From Bacteroidales bacterium (GTDB taxonomy: Bacteria; Bacteroidota; Bacteroidia; Bacteroidales; UBA1715): 40,944 nt of DNA. A program made the translations under genes and the position numbers. Below the pieces are notes generated by a model that searched no databases, had not been told where the DNA came from, and saw only the letters and a list, made by a program, of their open reading frames with translations. The stretch's first letter is position 1; each line of letters starts with the position of its first letter. Shown here piece after piece: positions 1 through 8,112 of the stretch. The stretch spans positions 1-40,944 of the forward strand of contig JAFZOY010000135.1 in the NCBI GenBank assembly GCA_017552705.1, written 5' to 3'.

Positions 1-1200
1 ATCAGTAACGAAATATCTAAAATTCAAAACAAGAACGTAATACTTGTTCTTATATTCAAAAACAGGAGAGATATAAATTGCATCAGTTCTGTTATCTATG
101 TTTTTGATTTTATTATTATTGCCAATTACATGTTTTGATTCTATTAATAAACCTTGAACAAGTCTATTTGTCTTGTTTTTCTTTTGAGCATAATCACAAG
201 CTGGAGTAACTACGACTTCGCAAGGAATCATAGTAGCAATCATATTTTTTTTCACATTATCAGAACAAGTACAACTATCATTTAAAATTTCTTCAAAATG
301 GGCTTTATATTTTTTGCTTGAGAAGTATTTAAACACACATCCGGGTTGTTTAATGTCATCGAAAACGTTTGATAACAATAAACGATGATTTATTTTATAT
401 GCGACGTTTTCTGCTTCTTTGTCAGAAATACTATGTGTTAGTTCCTCTGTGCTTCCGAATAAATTATTATTAATCCTATTTTCCAGACAATCGTATAGTA
501 CATCATTTAGAAGAAGCATAGAAGCCTTTGTTTTTGTCTCTAAAGTGACATTTTCATACGATTGTTCCAAATAGGATTTTGCCAACATCTCTAAAATACA
601 ATTAGCATTCCCCTTCCAGTTTTCACAAGAATGATAATCTCTAAAAACGTCACCGATAGTTTCATCGGCAGAGTTGTGAACTTGATTTTCCCATTGTAAC
701 AAATAGCTATAAGCTGGTAGTTCTGCAAGTATTTTTTTAAATTCATCCAGAATGATTTGCTTGTCTTGGGTATTATCAATATCATCCGCAAAATTTGGGA
801 AAAAAACAGATTTTACATAGGGCTTAATCGTTATTGGTGCACGATCTTTTAATTCATTCTTAAAAATATCCTCCACAACTTCTTTATACTCAGACTCTTG
901 TCGACTCCAAAGAATTAAAATGTAGGGATAGTTTTCTGGAGAAAGCAGATGTCTTAATGTATTAATTAATGAAGATCTTATTTCTTTAGGTCTTTGAACC
1001 TTTCCTCCTAATAGGTTTAGGTCAAGAAATAAAATCCGAATGTCGTTTTCCGGTTTTTCAGGGAAACTATCACTATCATTACCATCGTAAAATGTATAAG
1101 GAATGTTGTTTTTTGAAAATATTCGCATTAAAGGTAATGCCTGCTCTATTTTGTCATCAACAATGGCAATGCGGCCATTCAATGGTATCATATTCTCCAT
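1..1200 (-). CDS. Receiver-domain protein with long C-terminal extension (3' end outside window)
   Basis: The minus frame is open from an ATG at 1198-1200 to the left edge, giving 400 residues without a stop. The N-terminus looks like a phospho-acceptor receiver domain: RIAIVDDK supplies acidic residues D15 and D16, ILFLDLN places the likely phospho-acceptor at D60, ILILWSR supplies S99, and TIKPY supplies the conserved Lys-Pro (K126-P127). About 270 further residues follow that I cannot assign. They include a Cys-Thr-Cys motif and VVVTPACDYAQK (residues 329-340). The start lies 6 bp after the stop of the double-GHKL ATPase gene, so translational coupling is likely. The extension is much longer than a stand-alone receiver and could be the output or effector part. 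The receiver call is fairly secure; the output function is unknown. Confidence 0.75.
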   Translation of the reverse strand, partial: MENMIPLNGRIAIVDDKIEQALPLMRIFSKNNIPYTFYDGNDSDSFPEKPENDIRILFLDLNLLGGKVQRPKEIRSSLINTLRHLLSPENYPYILILWSRQESEYKEVVEDIFKNELKDRAPITIKPYVKSVFFPNFADDIDNTQDKQIILDEFKKILAELPAYSYLLQWENQVHNSADETIGDVFRDYHSCENWKGNANCILEMLAKSYLEQSYENVTLETKTKASMLLLNDVLYDCLENRINNNLFGSTEELTHSISDKEAENVAYKINHRLLLSNVFDDIKQPGCVFKYFSSKKYKAHFEEILNDSCTCSDNVKKNMIATMIPCEVVVTPACDYAQKKNKTNRLVQGLLIESKHVIGNNNKIKNIDNRTDAIYISPVFEYKNKYYVLVLNFRYFVTD

Positions 1201-1206
1201 AGCGTT

Positions 1207-3363
1207 TTACTTTTTTAATGATAAAACAACAATTGCACCTTGGGCAAATTCGGTTGGAATCTCATAATCGCCAGGTTCGGGGAAACTAATATTTCCTCCT
1301 TGGGCAATCATTACCTCACTGGCAATATGCAAACCTAATCCCATTCCCGCTCCGTTTTTCTTTCCGGTCACGAATGGTTCGGTTATTTCTTCTGTGGGCA
1401 ATAAAATCCCTGTGCCATTGTCCGCAACAATGATATGTACGAACTCATCATCTGCAACGACATCAATAAAAATCTTTTTAGTAAAAGGCTCATTCTCTTC
1501 TTTCTTTTTAAACGCCTTCTGGTCTAACCAATATATAGAATTGTCTATGAGATTCATAATTGCACCTATGAGAAGATTTCGGGCGACCTTACAACGTATG
1601 CTCTTAGTAGCAGAATTCTCCTGATACTTTTTTATGGCTGTAATCTCATGGGTATGTAAACGATACTCAGTATTAAACAACGCTTGATTAATGATATTAA
1701 ATACACTCTCGTTTGTTTGCTCAGAGCGTCGTATAAGGTCTGCATATCCGTCTATTAATGACGATAAATGCTGAACCAGTTTCAATGCTCTATCTGATGC
1801 TTTTTCAGCCTTAAGAACCTTATCTACCTCATAGATGATTTTCTCAATCTCATGTATGACTACAGACATATTCAAGCCCGCACCAGCTGCTTTTAAAAGA
1901 TTTTCCGTTACGAGCTTATAGTCTCGTTCTATTTTAACGAGATACTTTTTTATTTCAGTTTTAACCTCACTATCTAAGACTTTCTCATCAACATAACGTT
2001 GCGCTTCTCCCAACAAACTCATTACTGGTTCCGACTTCGGAGTAGGTCCATAGATTTCCTTTAATTTCTTCTTGTCAGTTTGACGCAAAGTTTCGACCAA
2101 ACTTACTACATGAAGTATGGCAGACTTAAAAGCATCATAAGCATCATTACTTACAAATCCTTCTCTGTTGGTTTTTTCTTCCAAATCAGAACTTTCGTCT
2201 CTATTTAAATAGACTGCTCCAACAATAAGGTTATTGCTAATAGCTTTAGTCGGTTGTTGGAAACGGCGATAATCCAAAGACAACCAATCGTTTTCTGGCT
2301 CTCCATAATCATATACCCGCAATCCATCTCTATACACCCGAACTCCACCATTAGATTTCAAATATGACTTGAACCCATTTTTATCGGAAACCCCCATTTT
2401 CATAATGAAAGTATCCAAATCAAATATATATCCTTTAAATCTAATAGTACCTATTTTATATTTGGCTAAATCTACAGGGTTTTCGTCATCATCGGTAATG
2501 CGCAAATGATTTTCCACTATCGGATCAGAAATGTCAATATGACGTTCATGAAGTTTCGTCATCGTATTCCATGGGGTAAAACCATATGAGAAGTCCGTTA
2601 TATTATTTCCAGATATAACTGTATCAAATTGAAATAAAGAATAATCACATATTTTATCCCAAGTCATGATACCATCAAACCATCCTGGTTTATCTGTTAT
2701 TTTGAATAATGGTAAAAATGTATCCATTATTTCAAAAGGAGAAGTCATAGAAGTAATCGCTCTAATCACACTACGAGCCATTCCTCTCTCCCATTCTTTC
2801 CGGAAGCCTCGAATTACAATCTTTGTTCCTATTTTACCATTAGTAAAATAAACAGGTTGTTGGCGTTCAATTATTTTAATAGGTACATCCTCTAAATAAC
2901 GGTGTTCAGCAAATTGTGTCCAGTCAATACTAACATATACTTCTTTGGAAATGGCACTTTTCGTTGTCATCTCAATAAGGTTTCCCAGTTTGTGAGCCCC
3001 AAAACGACCAATTCCCTTTTCACCTATAGGCAGTCGCTTATATTTCGCTGTAAATCGACGTTCTGCAAATTGTTCTTGCTTATAGCTACTTCCAGGTTCT
3101 AGCCAAACATTTTCTACCACATCAGCAGTCATACCAAAACCATCATCCTCGATAACAATATAACCATCTTCAATAGAATCTGGATGATACATATCGATAC
3201 TTACCATAGAAGCATCGGCATCATAGGCATTCTTAGCCAACTCTAATAATGCAATACTTTCATTCTTGATAAGCTGATCCCCTAATTGCAATAAAAGACG
3301 AGCACGTGGCTTAAACTTTGCAACTATTTCTATATCATTTGATGTTGGGACTATATCTGCCAT
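1207..3363 (-). CDS. Double-GHKL ATPase: MORC/Hsp90-like N-terminal module and histidine-kinase-like C-terminal module
   Basis: This 718-residue protein holds two Bergerat-fold ATPase modules. The first has an N box ELAKNAYDAD (41-50), a G1 box EDDGFGM (72-78) and a glycine lid GEKGIGRFGAHKLG (114-127), as in MutL/MORC/HtpG-type ATPases. The last about 115 residues are a histidine-kinase-type domain with NLIDNS (604-609), DNGTG (648-652) and GMGLGLH (672-678 region). Before it lies a helical stretch with MSVVIHEIEK, where His504 sits like an H-box phospho-acceptor. No membrane segment or PAS sensor is seen, so it is cytosolic. The gene overlaps the end of the methyltransferase gene by 13 nt and precedes the receiver gene by 6 nt. 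MORC-like GHKL ATPases are known in restriction-modification operons. I infer an ATP-dependent switch that may phosphorylate the receiver protein. Confidence 0.85.
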   Translation of the reverse strand: MADIVPTSNDIEIVAKFKPRARLLLQLGDQLIKNESIALLELAKNAYDADASMVSIDMYHPDSIEDGYIVIEDDGFGMTADVVENVWLEPGSSYKQEQFAERRFTAKYKRLPIGEKGIGRFGAHKLGNLIEMTTKSAISKEVYVSIDWTQFAEHRYLEDVPIKIIERQQPVYFTNGKIGTKIVIRGFRKEWERGMARSVIRAITSMTSPFEIMDTFLPLFKITDKPGWFDGIMTWDKICDYSLFQFDTVISGNNITDFSYGFTPWNTMTKLHERHIDISDPIVENHLRITDDDENPVDLAKYKIGTIRFKGYIFDLDTFIMKMGVSDKNGFKSYLKSNGGVRVYRDGLRVYDYGEPENDWLSLDYRRFQQPTKAISNNLIVGAVYLNRDESSDLEEKTNREGFVSNDAYDAFKSAILHVVSLVETLRQTDKKKLKEIYGPTPKSEPVMSLLGEAQRYVDEKVLDSEVKTEIKKYLVKIERDYKLVTENLLKAAGAGLNMSVVIHEIEKIIYEVDKVLKAEKASDRALKLVQHLSSLIDGYADLIRRSEQTNESVFNIINQALFNTEYRLHTHEITAIKKYQENSATKSIRCKVARNLLIGAIMNLIDNSIYWLDQKAFKKKEENEPFTKKIFIDVVADDEFVHIIVADNGTGILLPTEEITEPFVTGKKNGAGMGLGLHIASEVMIAQGGNISFPEPGDYEIPTEFAQGAIVVLSLKK

Positions 3364-4589
3364 AATAATTTGTTTATTGATTCTGCTATCGATTTTGCCA
3401 TTAAAGGCGGTACTGCATTGCCAATCTGCTTGAACATAGCGGACCGACTTCCCTCAAAATAGAAGTTGTCGGGAAAAGACTGCATTCGTGCTGCTTCCCT
3501 AACCGAAATTGAGCGGCAATATTTTTTGTTGGGATGGATATAATAATGACCGTCTTTCGCCAAATGTGCTACCAAAGTGTGTGCTTTCCCTTCGCCATCC
3601 ACGACCTTGAATCTATCAAGAAAAGACTTTTCGTTTTTTTGTGAACGCAATGCCATTGGCAGGTCTGTATATTTAAGTCGCTGATGCTTTTTATTCCACA
3701 TATTTAAAGCATAAGCATATATGGAAGCATCATTCACATTTACAGGTCTAGAAATATTTTGCGTTACAAATGGTTCTTCTACTGTTCTAATGTCACTTTC
3801 TTGCAAATAGTCATTTACAGGTTTTGTATATTTGGCAACTGCTTTTGCATCTCCGGCTTTAAGTATTGGCAAATCATCCAAGATATCGTTTACAACAAAT
3901 GGAGTTACCTTTTTTTGAAAATCTGGGTAACCATAATCATTCTTTTTTTTCCAACCAACAATAATTAGTCTTTTTCGCACTTGCAACACACCATAATCAG
4001 ATGCATCTAACATTTTAAAATATACTTTGTAACCTAATTGTCCAAAATAGTCCTGCAAATTTTTAAAATGTTCGCCTTTTTTTGCACTCAAAAGACCTGG
4101 AACATTTTCAAAGACAAATCCCTTCGGTTTGAACTCTTTCAAAAATTTCCCATATTGCAAATATAGTAAAGTGCGAGGGTCATCTTCCATTTTTTTATTA
4201 TGTCGTCCTAACAATGAGTACGCTTGACATGGCGGACCGCCAATAATCAAATCTACCTTTTGTTTCCCAGAAAGTTTTTTTATCTGTTGAAATGAGTATG
4301 CTATTGTATCATCGGATATTTCAACATTAATGACCGATTCTATAACTTCAGCAGGCACACATGAATATAACATATCTTGCGAAATGTCGCCTTTCAGATA
4401 ATTATAATAAACATCTAATTGATTATGTTTACGAAGATAATGATAGCAACTACGCGTTCTTAATGTGTCGCATGCCTCTTTATTCATCTCAATATGCGCA
4501 ATTGGCTCAAATCCTGCCCTAATAAAACCTTCGGACAACCCTCCAGCTCCGGCAAATAAATCAATGAATGTGTAATTTTTCTTTGGCAT
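3351..4589 (-). CDS. dcm: DNA (cytosine-5-)methyltransferase (Dcm/HsdM type II family)
   Basis: This 412-residue protein has the canonical C5-MTase motif order. Motif I is FIDLFAGAGGLSEGF (SAM binding, residues 8-22). Motif IV is GGPPCQAYS with catalytic Cys121. Motif VI is ENVPG (161-165), motif VIII is QVRKRLIIVGW, and motif X is QIGNAVPPLMA from residue 388. It transfers a methyl group from SAM to cytosine C5 in a target sequence I cannot predict. It is the first gene of the three-gene operon. No restriction endonuclease is recognisable in the window, so the partner may lie left of position 1 or be replaced by the GHKL/receiver pair. A weak minus-strand -7-like box (TAATTTTA, 4610-4617) precedes the ATG. 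The operon is AT-rich relative to the housekeeping genes to its right, consistent with transfer. Confidence 0.95.
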   Translation of the reverse strand: MPKKNYTFIDLFAGAGGLSEGFIRAGFEPIAHIEMNKEACDTLRTRSCYHYLRKHNQLDVYYNYLKGDISQDMLYSCVPAEVIESVINVEISDDTIAYSFQQIKKLSGKQKVDLIIGGPPCQAYSLLGRHNKKMEDDPRTLLYLQYGKFLKEFKPKGFVFENVPGLLSAKKGEHFKNLQDYFGQLGYKVYFKMLDASDYGVLQVRKRLIIVGWKKKNDYGYPDFQKKVTPFVVNDILDDLPILKAGDAKAVAKYTKPVNDYLQESDIRTVEEPFVTQNISRPVNVNDASIYAYALNMWNKKHQRLKYTDLPMALRSQKNEKSFLDRFKVVDGEGKAHTLVAHLAKDGHYYIHPNKKYCRSISVREAARMQSFPDNFYFEGSRSAMFKQIGNAVPPLMAKSIAESINKLLWQI

Positions 4590-4685
4590 AGTCCTCTATA
4601 TTCACTCTGTAAAATTACATTTTTTCTTCATTCTGCGATAAGGTTTAGAAAAATAAAGAATATTTTTTCTTCTCTCGGATGAAAA

Positions 4686-4919
4686 TCACCAAATAATATA
4701 GAAGACCATTTTGCTGACGTCAGCAAAATGGTCAGTTATCGATTGTCCTGCATTCTTACAAGCTTCCTTAGCTTTGTCTATTACATTGATAAAATTACGC
4801 CATTGAGTATAGCCAAGTAATATACTCAGTTTTCGTGCACTCCAACATTCGGTTTCATCAACCTTGCAAACTGCCTCTTCAAAGCTTTTGAAAAGGGCTT
4901 GAATCTCTTCTTTTTTCAT
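4686..4919 (-). pseudogene. dinD: Truncated dinD-like gene (5' fragment)
   Basis: The 77 codons match the N-terminus of DNA-damage-inducible protein [15 protein letters not shown], then [16 protein letters not shown], then [12 protein letters not shown]. coli DinD has the same order (QWSARQLGKLLGY, RAKEACENSG, DDHFEEILDMV). The full family is about 270-280 residues; here the match stops right after the conserved KMV and is followed by FYIIW and a stop. The break falls at the end of a 30-bp perfect palindrome that is itself the coding sequence of [11 protein letters not shown] treat it as a broken remnant, though expression of a short peptide is not excluded. It sits just upstream of the methyltransferase operon. 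Confidence 0.7.
4704..4733. repeat. 30-bp perfect palindrome, copy 1
   Basis: The sequence is gaccattttgctgac followed by its exact reverse complement, with no spacer and a TGACGTCA centre. It lies inside the dinD remnant and encodes [10 protein letters not shown] on the minus strand. Being palindromic, it encodes the same peptide on both strands. A second copy with one central mismatch lies about 380 bp to the right. Confidence 0.9.
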
Positions 4920-5082
4920 ATTGTCACTGTTTTAGTTACGTCTTAAAATTTCTTCCACAAATATACACATAGCACCCCTTATTTCCAAATTTATTTTCAT
5001 TGTAATGCGTTGATTATCAAGGTATTAATCGTTGTTTATTGATAGTGATGGTTGCTTATTTATTTTCTTATTTTATGATAGT

Positions 5083-5112
5083 GACCATTTTGCTGACCTC
5101 AGCAAAATGGTC
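5083..5112. repeat. 30-bp near-perfect palindrome, copy 2
   Basis: This copy is identical to copy 1 except for the central base (gacctc instead of gacgtc), so 14 of 15 pairs remain. On the minus strand it abuts the end of the acetyltransferase-like remnant and supplies that frame's stop codon. Read in the dinD-like frame it would give DHFAEVSKMV (minus) or DHFADLSKMV (plus). No T-run follows on either side, so a simple terminator is unlikely. The 160 bp between the dinD remnant and this copy (4920-5082) are AT-rich with no gene that I can see. Confidence 0.85.
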
Positions 5113-5275
5113 GTTGATATGGTTTACCCAACGCCTTAATCTCTTTCTGCACCGCATCCAAGAATTTTGCTGCGTGAACACCGTCCATTTGCGTGTGGTG
5201 AAACTGGAATTTGAATAAGCGACCGCTGATTGAAATAGATAAGGGAAATATGTTACACGGAAATTCTTGTTTTTT
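5099..5275 (-). pseudogene. Chloramphenicol-acetyltransferase-like 3' fragment
   Basis: About 55 codons on the minus strand read IFPLSISISGRLFKFQF, then HHTQMDGVHAAKFLDAVQKE. This matches the C-terminal active-site region of trimeric CAT-type acetyltransferases, where the catalytic His lies in HHxxxDG near residue 195 of about 215. Everything upstream of the active-site region is missing: the open frame to the right becomes antisense to the hydrolase start. The frame ends in the second palindrome copy (QRPFC and stop). Without its N-terminal two-thirds it cannot be active. It could instead derive from a CatA-like O-acetyltransferase that does not use chloramphenicol. Confidence 0.6.
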
Positions 5276-5312
5276 CATAGGATTATTTCCTATGTTTGTC
5301 AAAATATTGGTT

Positions 5313-5990
5313 ATGGACATAACACATTGCTATATAGAACAAGGCTATGGATTTCCACTCATTCTGCTTCATGGAAATGGTGAAGACAGCAGTTATTTCG
5401 AACATCAAATCAAGGAATTCTCTGTAAATCATCGTGTTATCGCAATTGATACCAGAGGGCACGGGAAAACACCTCGTGGCGAGGCTCCGTTTACCATCAG
5501 GCAATTTGCTGATGATTTATTGTTTTTTATGGATGTCCATAATCTTGATAAAGCCGATATATTGGGGTTTTCTGATGGTGCCAATATAGCTATGATTTTT
5601 GCCATCCGCTACCCTGAGAGGGTTAATAAACTGATTCTCAATGGGGGAAATCTCAATTCACGAGGTATAAAATGGAGTACCCAATTCCCAATAGAACTTG
5701 GATATAGAATAGCAAAATTCTTTGCGGACAAGAGTCCTGAGGCCAAAGCTAACGCTGAAATGCTGAACTTGATGGTCAACGATCCAAATATTCCCCTTGC
5801 AGACCTAAGAAAGATTATGGCTCCCACGCTTGTGATTGTTGGCACCAACGATATGGTAAAAGATGCGCATAGTCGCCTTATTGCGGAAACAATTCCCAAT
5901 GCCCGATTCAAAGCCATAAAAGGAAATCATTTCATAGCAAACAAAAAACCGCCTGCATTCAATGATGCAGTGGCTGAGTTTTTAATCTGA
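5313..5990 (+). CDS. Alpha/beta hydrolase
   Basis: The 225-residue product has the alpha/beta-hydrolase layout: oxyanion-hole loop LLHGNGEDS (18-26), IDTRGHGKT (45-53), nucleophile elbow GFSDG with Ser87, acid VGTNDM with Asp180, and GNH with His206. No signal peptide is seen, so it should be cytosolic; the substrate is unknown. I chose the ATG at 5313 because the family normally starts about 10 residues before the first strand. An in-frame ATG at 5292 has an AGGA about 9 nt upstream and is a fair alternative. The longer frame back to 5211 runs antisense through the acetyltransferase remnant and is unlikely to be translated. Confidence 0.85.
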   Translation: MDITHCYIEQGYGFPLILLHGNGEDSSYFEHQIKEFSVNHRVIAIDTRGHGKTPRGEAPFTIRQFADDLLFFMDVHNLDKADILGFSDGANIAMIFAIRYPERVNKLILNGGNLNSRGIKWSTQFPIELGYRIAKFFADKSPEAKANAEMLNLMVNDPNIPLADLRKIMAPTLVIVGTNDMVKDAHSRLIAETIPNARFKAIKGNHFIANKKPPAFNDAVAEFLI

Positions 5991-6012
5991 AAATAGTTTG
6001 TAATTTTTTCTG

Positions 6013-6020
6013 TATATTTG
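6013..6020 (+). promoter_or_regulatory. Bacteroidetes -7 box for small lipoprotein gene
   Basis: TATATTTG fits TAnnTTTG and lies 13-19 bp before the start codons at 6034/6040. No well-spaced -33 box is visible. Confidence 0.4.
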
Positions 6021-6039
6021 TGAAGTAAATAAGATGGCT

Positions 6040-6495
6040 ATGAAAAAAATTCTTATTCCTTTTGCGTGTGCAGTGTTGTTTTGTGCCTGCACAGGTTCTC
6101 GTTCAAGTTTCAACAGTAAGGAATTTGCTGGAAAATACAAGATGGAAATTGCTCCCGAAGCGCTTAATTCAAGCAGTGAGGCGAATGCTCTTGGCGCAAT
6201 GCTTGGCAATATGCTGATGGACGATATGCAGGTGGTGTTCTACGAAAACGGTGATGGGTTGCTCGAACTTGGTCCGATTCTTAAATATGTGATGACAAAA
6301 GATGGCGGCGACGGCACGTTTACATACAAAATCCAGCGGGATTCCATTATTGAGGTTAAGATGAAGGGTGGAAAATCGAATGTGGAAGGTGCTCATATCC
6401 TGCGGAAAGTGGGCGATGCCTACGATTATATAAAGGTGATAAATCCTAAGACGAACGAATTGGAAATGACCTTGATTCGTCAGGAATCAAAATAG
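6040..6495 (+). CDS. Small predicted lipoprotein, function unknown
   Basis: The product begins MKKILIPFACAVLFCAC, a lipoprotein signal peptide with lipobox LFCAC. It should be cleaved before the Cys, lipidated and held at a cell-envelope membrane. The mature part is about 135 residues, mostly predicted strands, with KEFAGKYKMEI and an acidic C-terminal half. It recalls small lipocalin-like envelope proteins, but I see no diagnostic motif. An ATG at 6034 would add two residues. It is convergent with the MATE gene, 33 bp away. Confidence 0.7.
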   Translation: MKKILIPFACAVLFCACTGSRSSFNSKEFAGKYKMEIAPEALNSSSEANALGAMLGNMLMDDMQVVFYENGDGLLELGPILKYVMTKDGGDGTFTYKIQRDSIIEVKMKGGKSNVEGAHILRKVGDAYDYIKVINPKTNELEMTLIRQESK

Positions 6496-6528
6496 GTATT
6501 TGATTTTGGATTGGGAAAGCAATGTGCG

Positions 6529-7905
6529 TTACACATTGTGGAATTTCCAATGGTATTGATGTGCTTGTCGGTCCCAGTTCGGCATTTGTATGCGGTATGA
6601 GATAAAGAGCAACAGGCAGGCACCAACCCACGCCAATACGTCAACAAGAATAATTCCCTGATAGCCCCAGAATTTTGGCAGTATAAGCGATGCAACCACA
6701 CGGACAACCAATTCCGTGACACCCGCCATCAATGGCATAAACGTTTTCCCGACACCTTGGAGCGCATTTCTGTAGATGAACAGCAAAAAGAGGAATGGGA
6801 AAAATAGGGCGGAAACGTAGAGATATTGCGTTGATGCGGCATATATCGCCGAACGGTCACCCGTAACGTTCGGATCGAGAAACATTGAGGTCAACGGAGT
6901 GGCAAGCAGCGCCATTGTGATGCTCACAATAATACACACGCCAATCGACATCAGTAGGGCGGAGTTCACACCTACACGCATGCGAACTAAATTCCCCGCT
7001 CCGTAGTTCTGTCCAACATAGTTTGCAATCGCCACACCCAACGAAATAGGCACAAGCATGCCGAGACTCTGGATTTTGCTGGCTGTTGTGAATCCTGCGA
7101 TATACGTTGTTGGAAAATCATTCAAGGCAGAATAAAGTACAATCACGCCAAATGCCGTGATGCTGAACTGGAGCGCCATAGGTAATCCCACACGGAGATG
7201 GTCCCAGATAAACGACCAGCTGGTGCGGAAATCTTCCCGTTTCAGACGAAGTTCCTTGTAACGGGTAAATACGTAGATGAAACAGAATATCGCCGAAACC
7301 AATTGGGACACAACGGTAGCCCACGCAACGCCTGTAACACCCCACCCAAATGTTTTTACAAAAAGATAATCGAGAACAATATTGAGTACCGACGAGAAGA
7401 TAAGGAAATACAGAGGCGTTTTGCTGTCGCCCAAGCCTCTCAGTATGCACGAAACCATGTTGTAGGCAACTTGCGTAATAAGTCCGATATAGATGATGGC
7501 AAGATAATCGTGCGAATATTCGTAGATATCGTCGGAAGCGCCCATAAATTTCAGGGAAGGCTTTATTGAAGCAACGGCAATAATTGTCAGCAAAACCGAC
7601 AATCCTGCACAGATGATAAAGCCCGTTCCCAACGATTGGCGCATCTTCGCATAGTTTTTCGCCCCGAAAAATTGAGCGGTCATAATTCCTAATCCGCTGG
7701 TTACGCCGAGTACAAAACCAAAAATGAAAAACGTCAATCCGTTGGTGATACCCACGCCGGCCAATGCCTGGTAACTCACATACCGTCCCACGATGATGGA
7801 ATCGACCACGCTATACACCTGTTGAAACACGTTTCCCAGTATAATCGGGAACGCAAACAACAGTATTACATTGGCAGGTCGCCCTTTTGTTAAATCTCGT
7901 ACCAT
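6529..7905 (-). CDS. MATE family efflux transporter
   Basis: The 458-residue protein has about 12 hydrophobic segments in two halves. Its N-terminus is typical of MATE/DinF-type carriers: LLFAFPIILGNVFQQVYS, then VDSIIVGRYV and QALAGVGI. Such proteins export cationic drugs or metabolites using a Na+ or H+ gradient at the inner membrane; the substrate cannot be read from sequence. Its promoter places transcription within a few bases of the ATG, so the leader is very short or absent. The gene is monocistronic, convergent with the lipoprotein and divergent from pgi. Confidence 0.93.
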   Translation of the reverse strand: MVRDLTKGRPANVILLFAFPIILGNVFQQVYSVVDSIIVGRYVSYQALAGVGITNGLTFFIFGFVLGVTSGLGIMTAQFFGAKNYAKMRQSLGTGFIICAGLSVLLTIIAVASIKPSLKFMGASDDIYEYSHDYLAIIYIGLITQVAYNMVSCILRGLGDSKTPLYFLIFSSVLNIVLDYLFVKTFGWGVTGVAWATVVSQLVSAIFCFIYVFTRYKELRLKREDFRTSWSFIWDHLRVGLPMALQFSITAFGVIVLYSALNDFPTTYIAGFTTASKIQSLGMLVPISLGVAIANYVGQNYGAGNLVRMRVGVNSALLMSIGVCIIVSITMALLATPLTSMFLDPNVTGDRSAIYAASTQYLYVSALFFPFLFLLFIYRNALQGVGKTFMPLMAGVTELVVRVVASLILPKFWGYQGIILVDVLAWVGACLLLFISYRIQMPNWDRQAHQYHWKFHNV

Positions 7906-7913
7906 AACGGGCG

Positions 7914-7943
7914 CAAAAATAGATATTACATGGAATTACGCAA
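7914..7943 (-). promoter_or_regulatory. Promoter for MATE gene
   Basis: On the minus strand TTG (7943-7941), 19 nt, then TATTTTTG (7921-7914) matches the Bacteroidetes -33/-7 consensus. The -7 box ends 8 nt before the ATG. Confidence 0.6.
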
Positions 7944-8054
7944 CAAAAAATCGCTCAATTACAAGAATTACATCAAAACGTGGATTATGGTGGAAAACAA
8001 ATAAATACAGCTGTAGTTGGCAATAGATTATCTGTTGCGAAAATTTCAAATGGC

Positions 8055-8089
8055 TTTGCAGAAAAGTATTGAATAAATTCATAATTTTG
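8055..8089 (+). promoter_or_regulatory. Putative promoter for pgi
   Basis: TTTG (8055-8058) and TAATTTTG (8082-8089) are separated by 23 nt, slightly longer than usual. The -7 box is a full match. The rest of 7950-8112 holds no gene. Confidence 0.45.
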
Positions 8090-8112
8090 GGAAATTTTTA
8101 AAACAAGATACA

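Noticed and set aside
591..791. Short minus-strand open frame of 66 codons
   Set aside because: It is a shadow frame inside the receiver-protein gene, which is open in another minus frame from 1200 to the window edge.
5211..5312. N-terminal extension of the alpha/beta hydrolase
   Set aside because: It is antisense to the acetyltransferase remnant and does not look like a hydrolase N-terminus; 5313 (or 5292) is a better start.
6520..6538. Hairpin caatgtg/cacattg between the lipoprotein and MATE genes
   Set aside because: The stem is short, there is no T-run, and it overlaps the MATE coding end, so I did not call a terminator.
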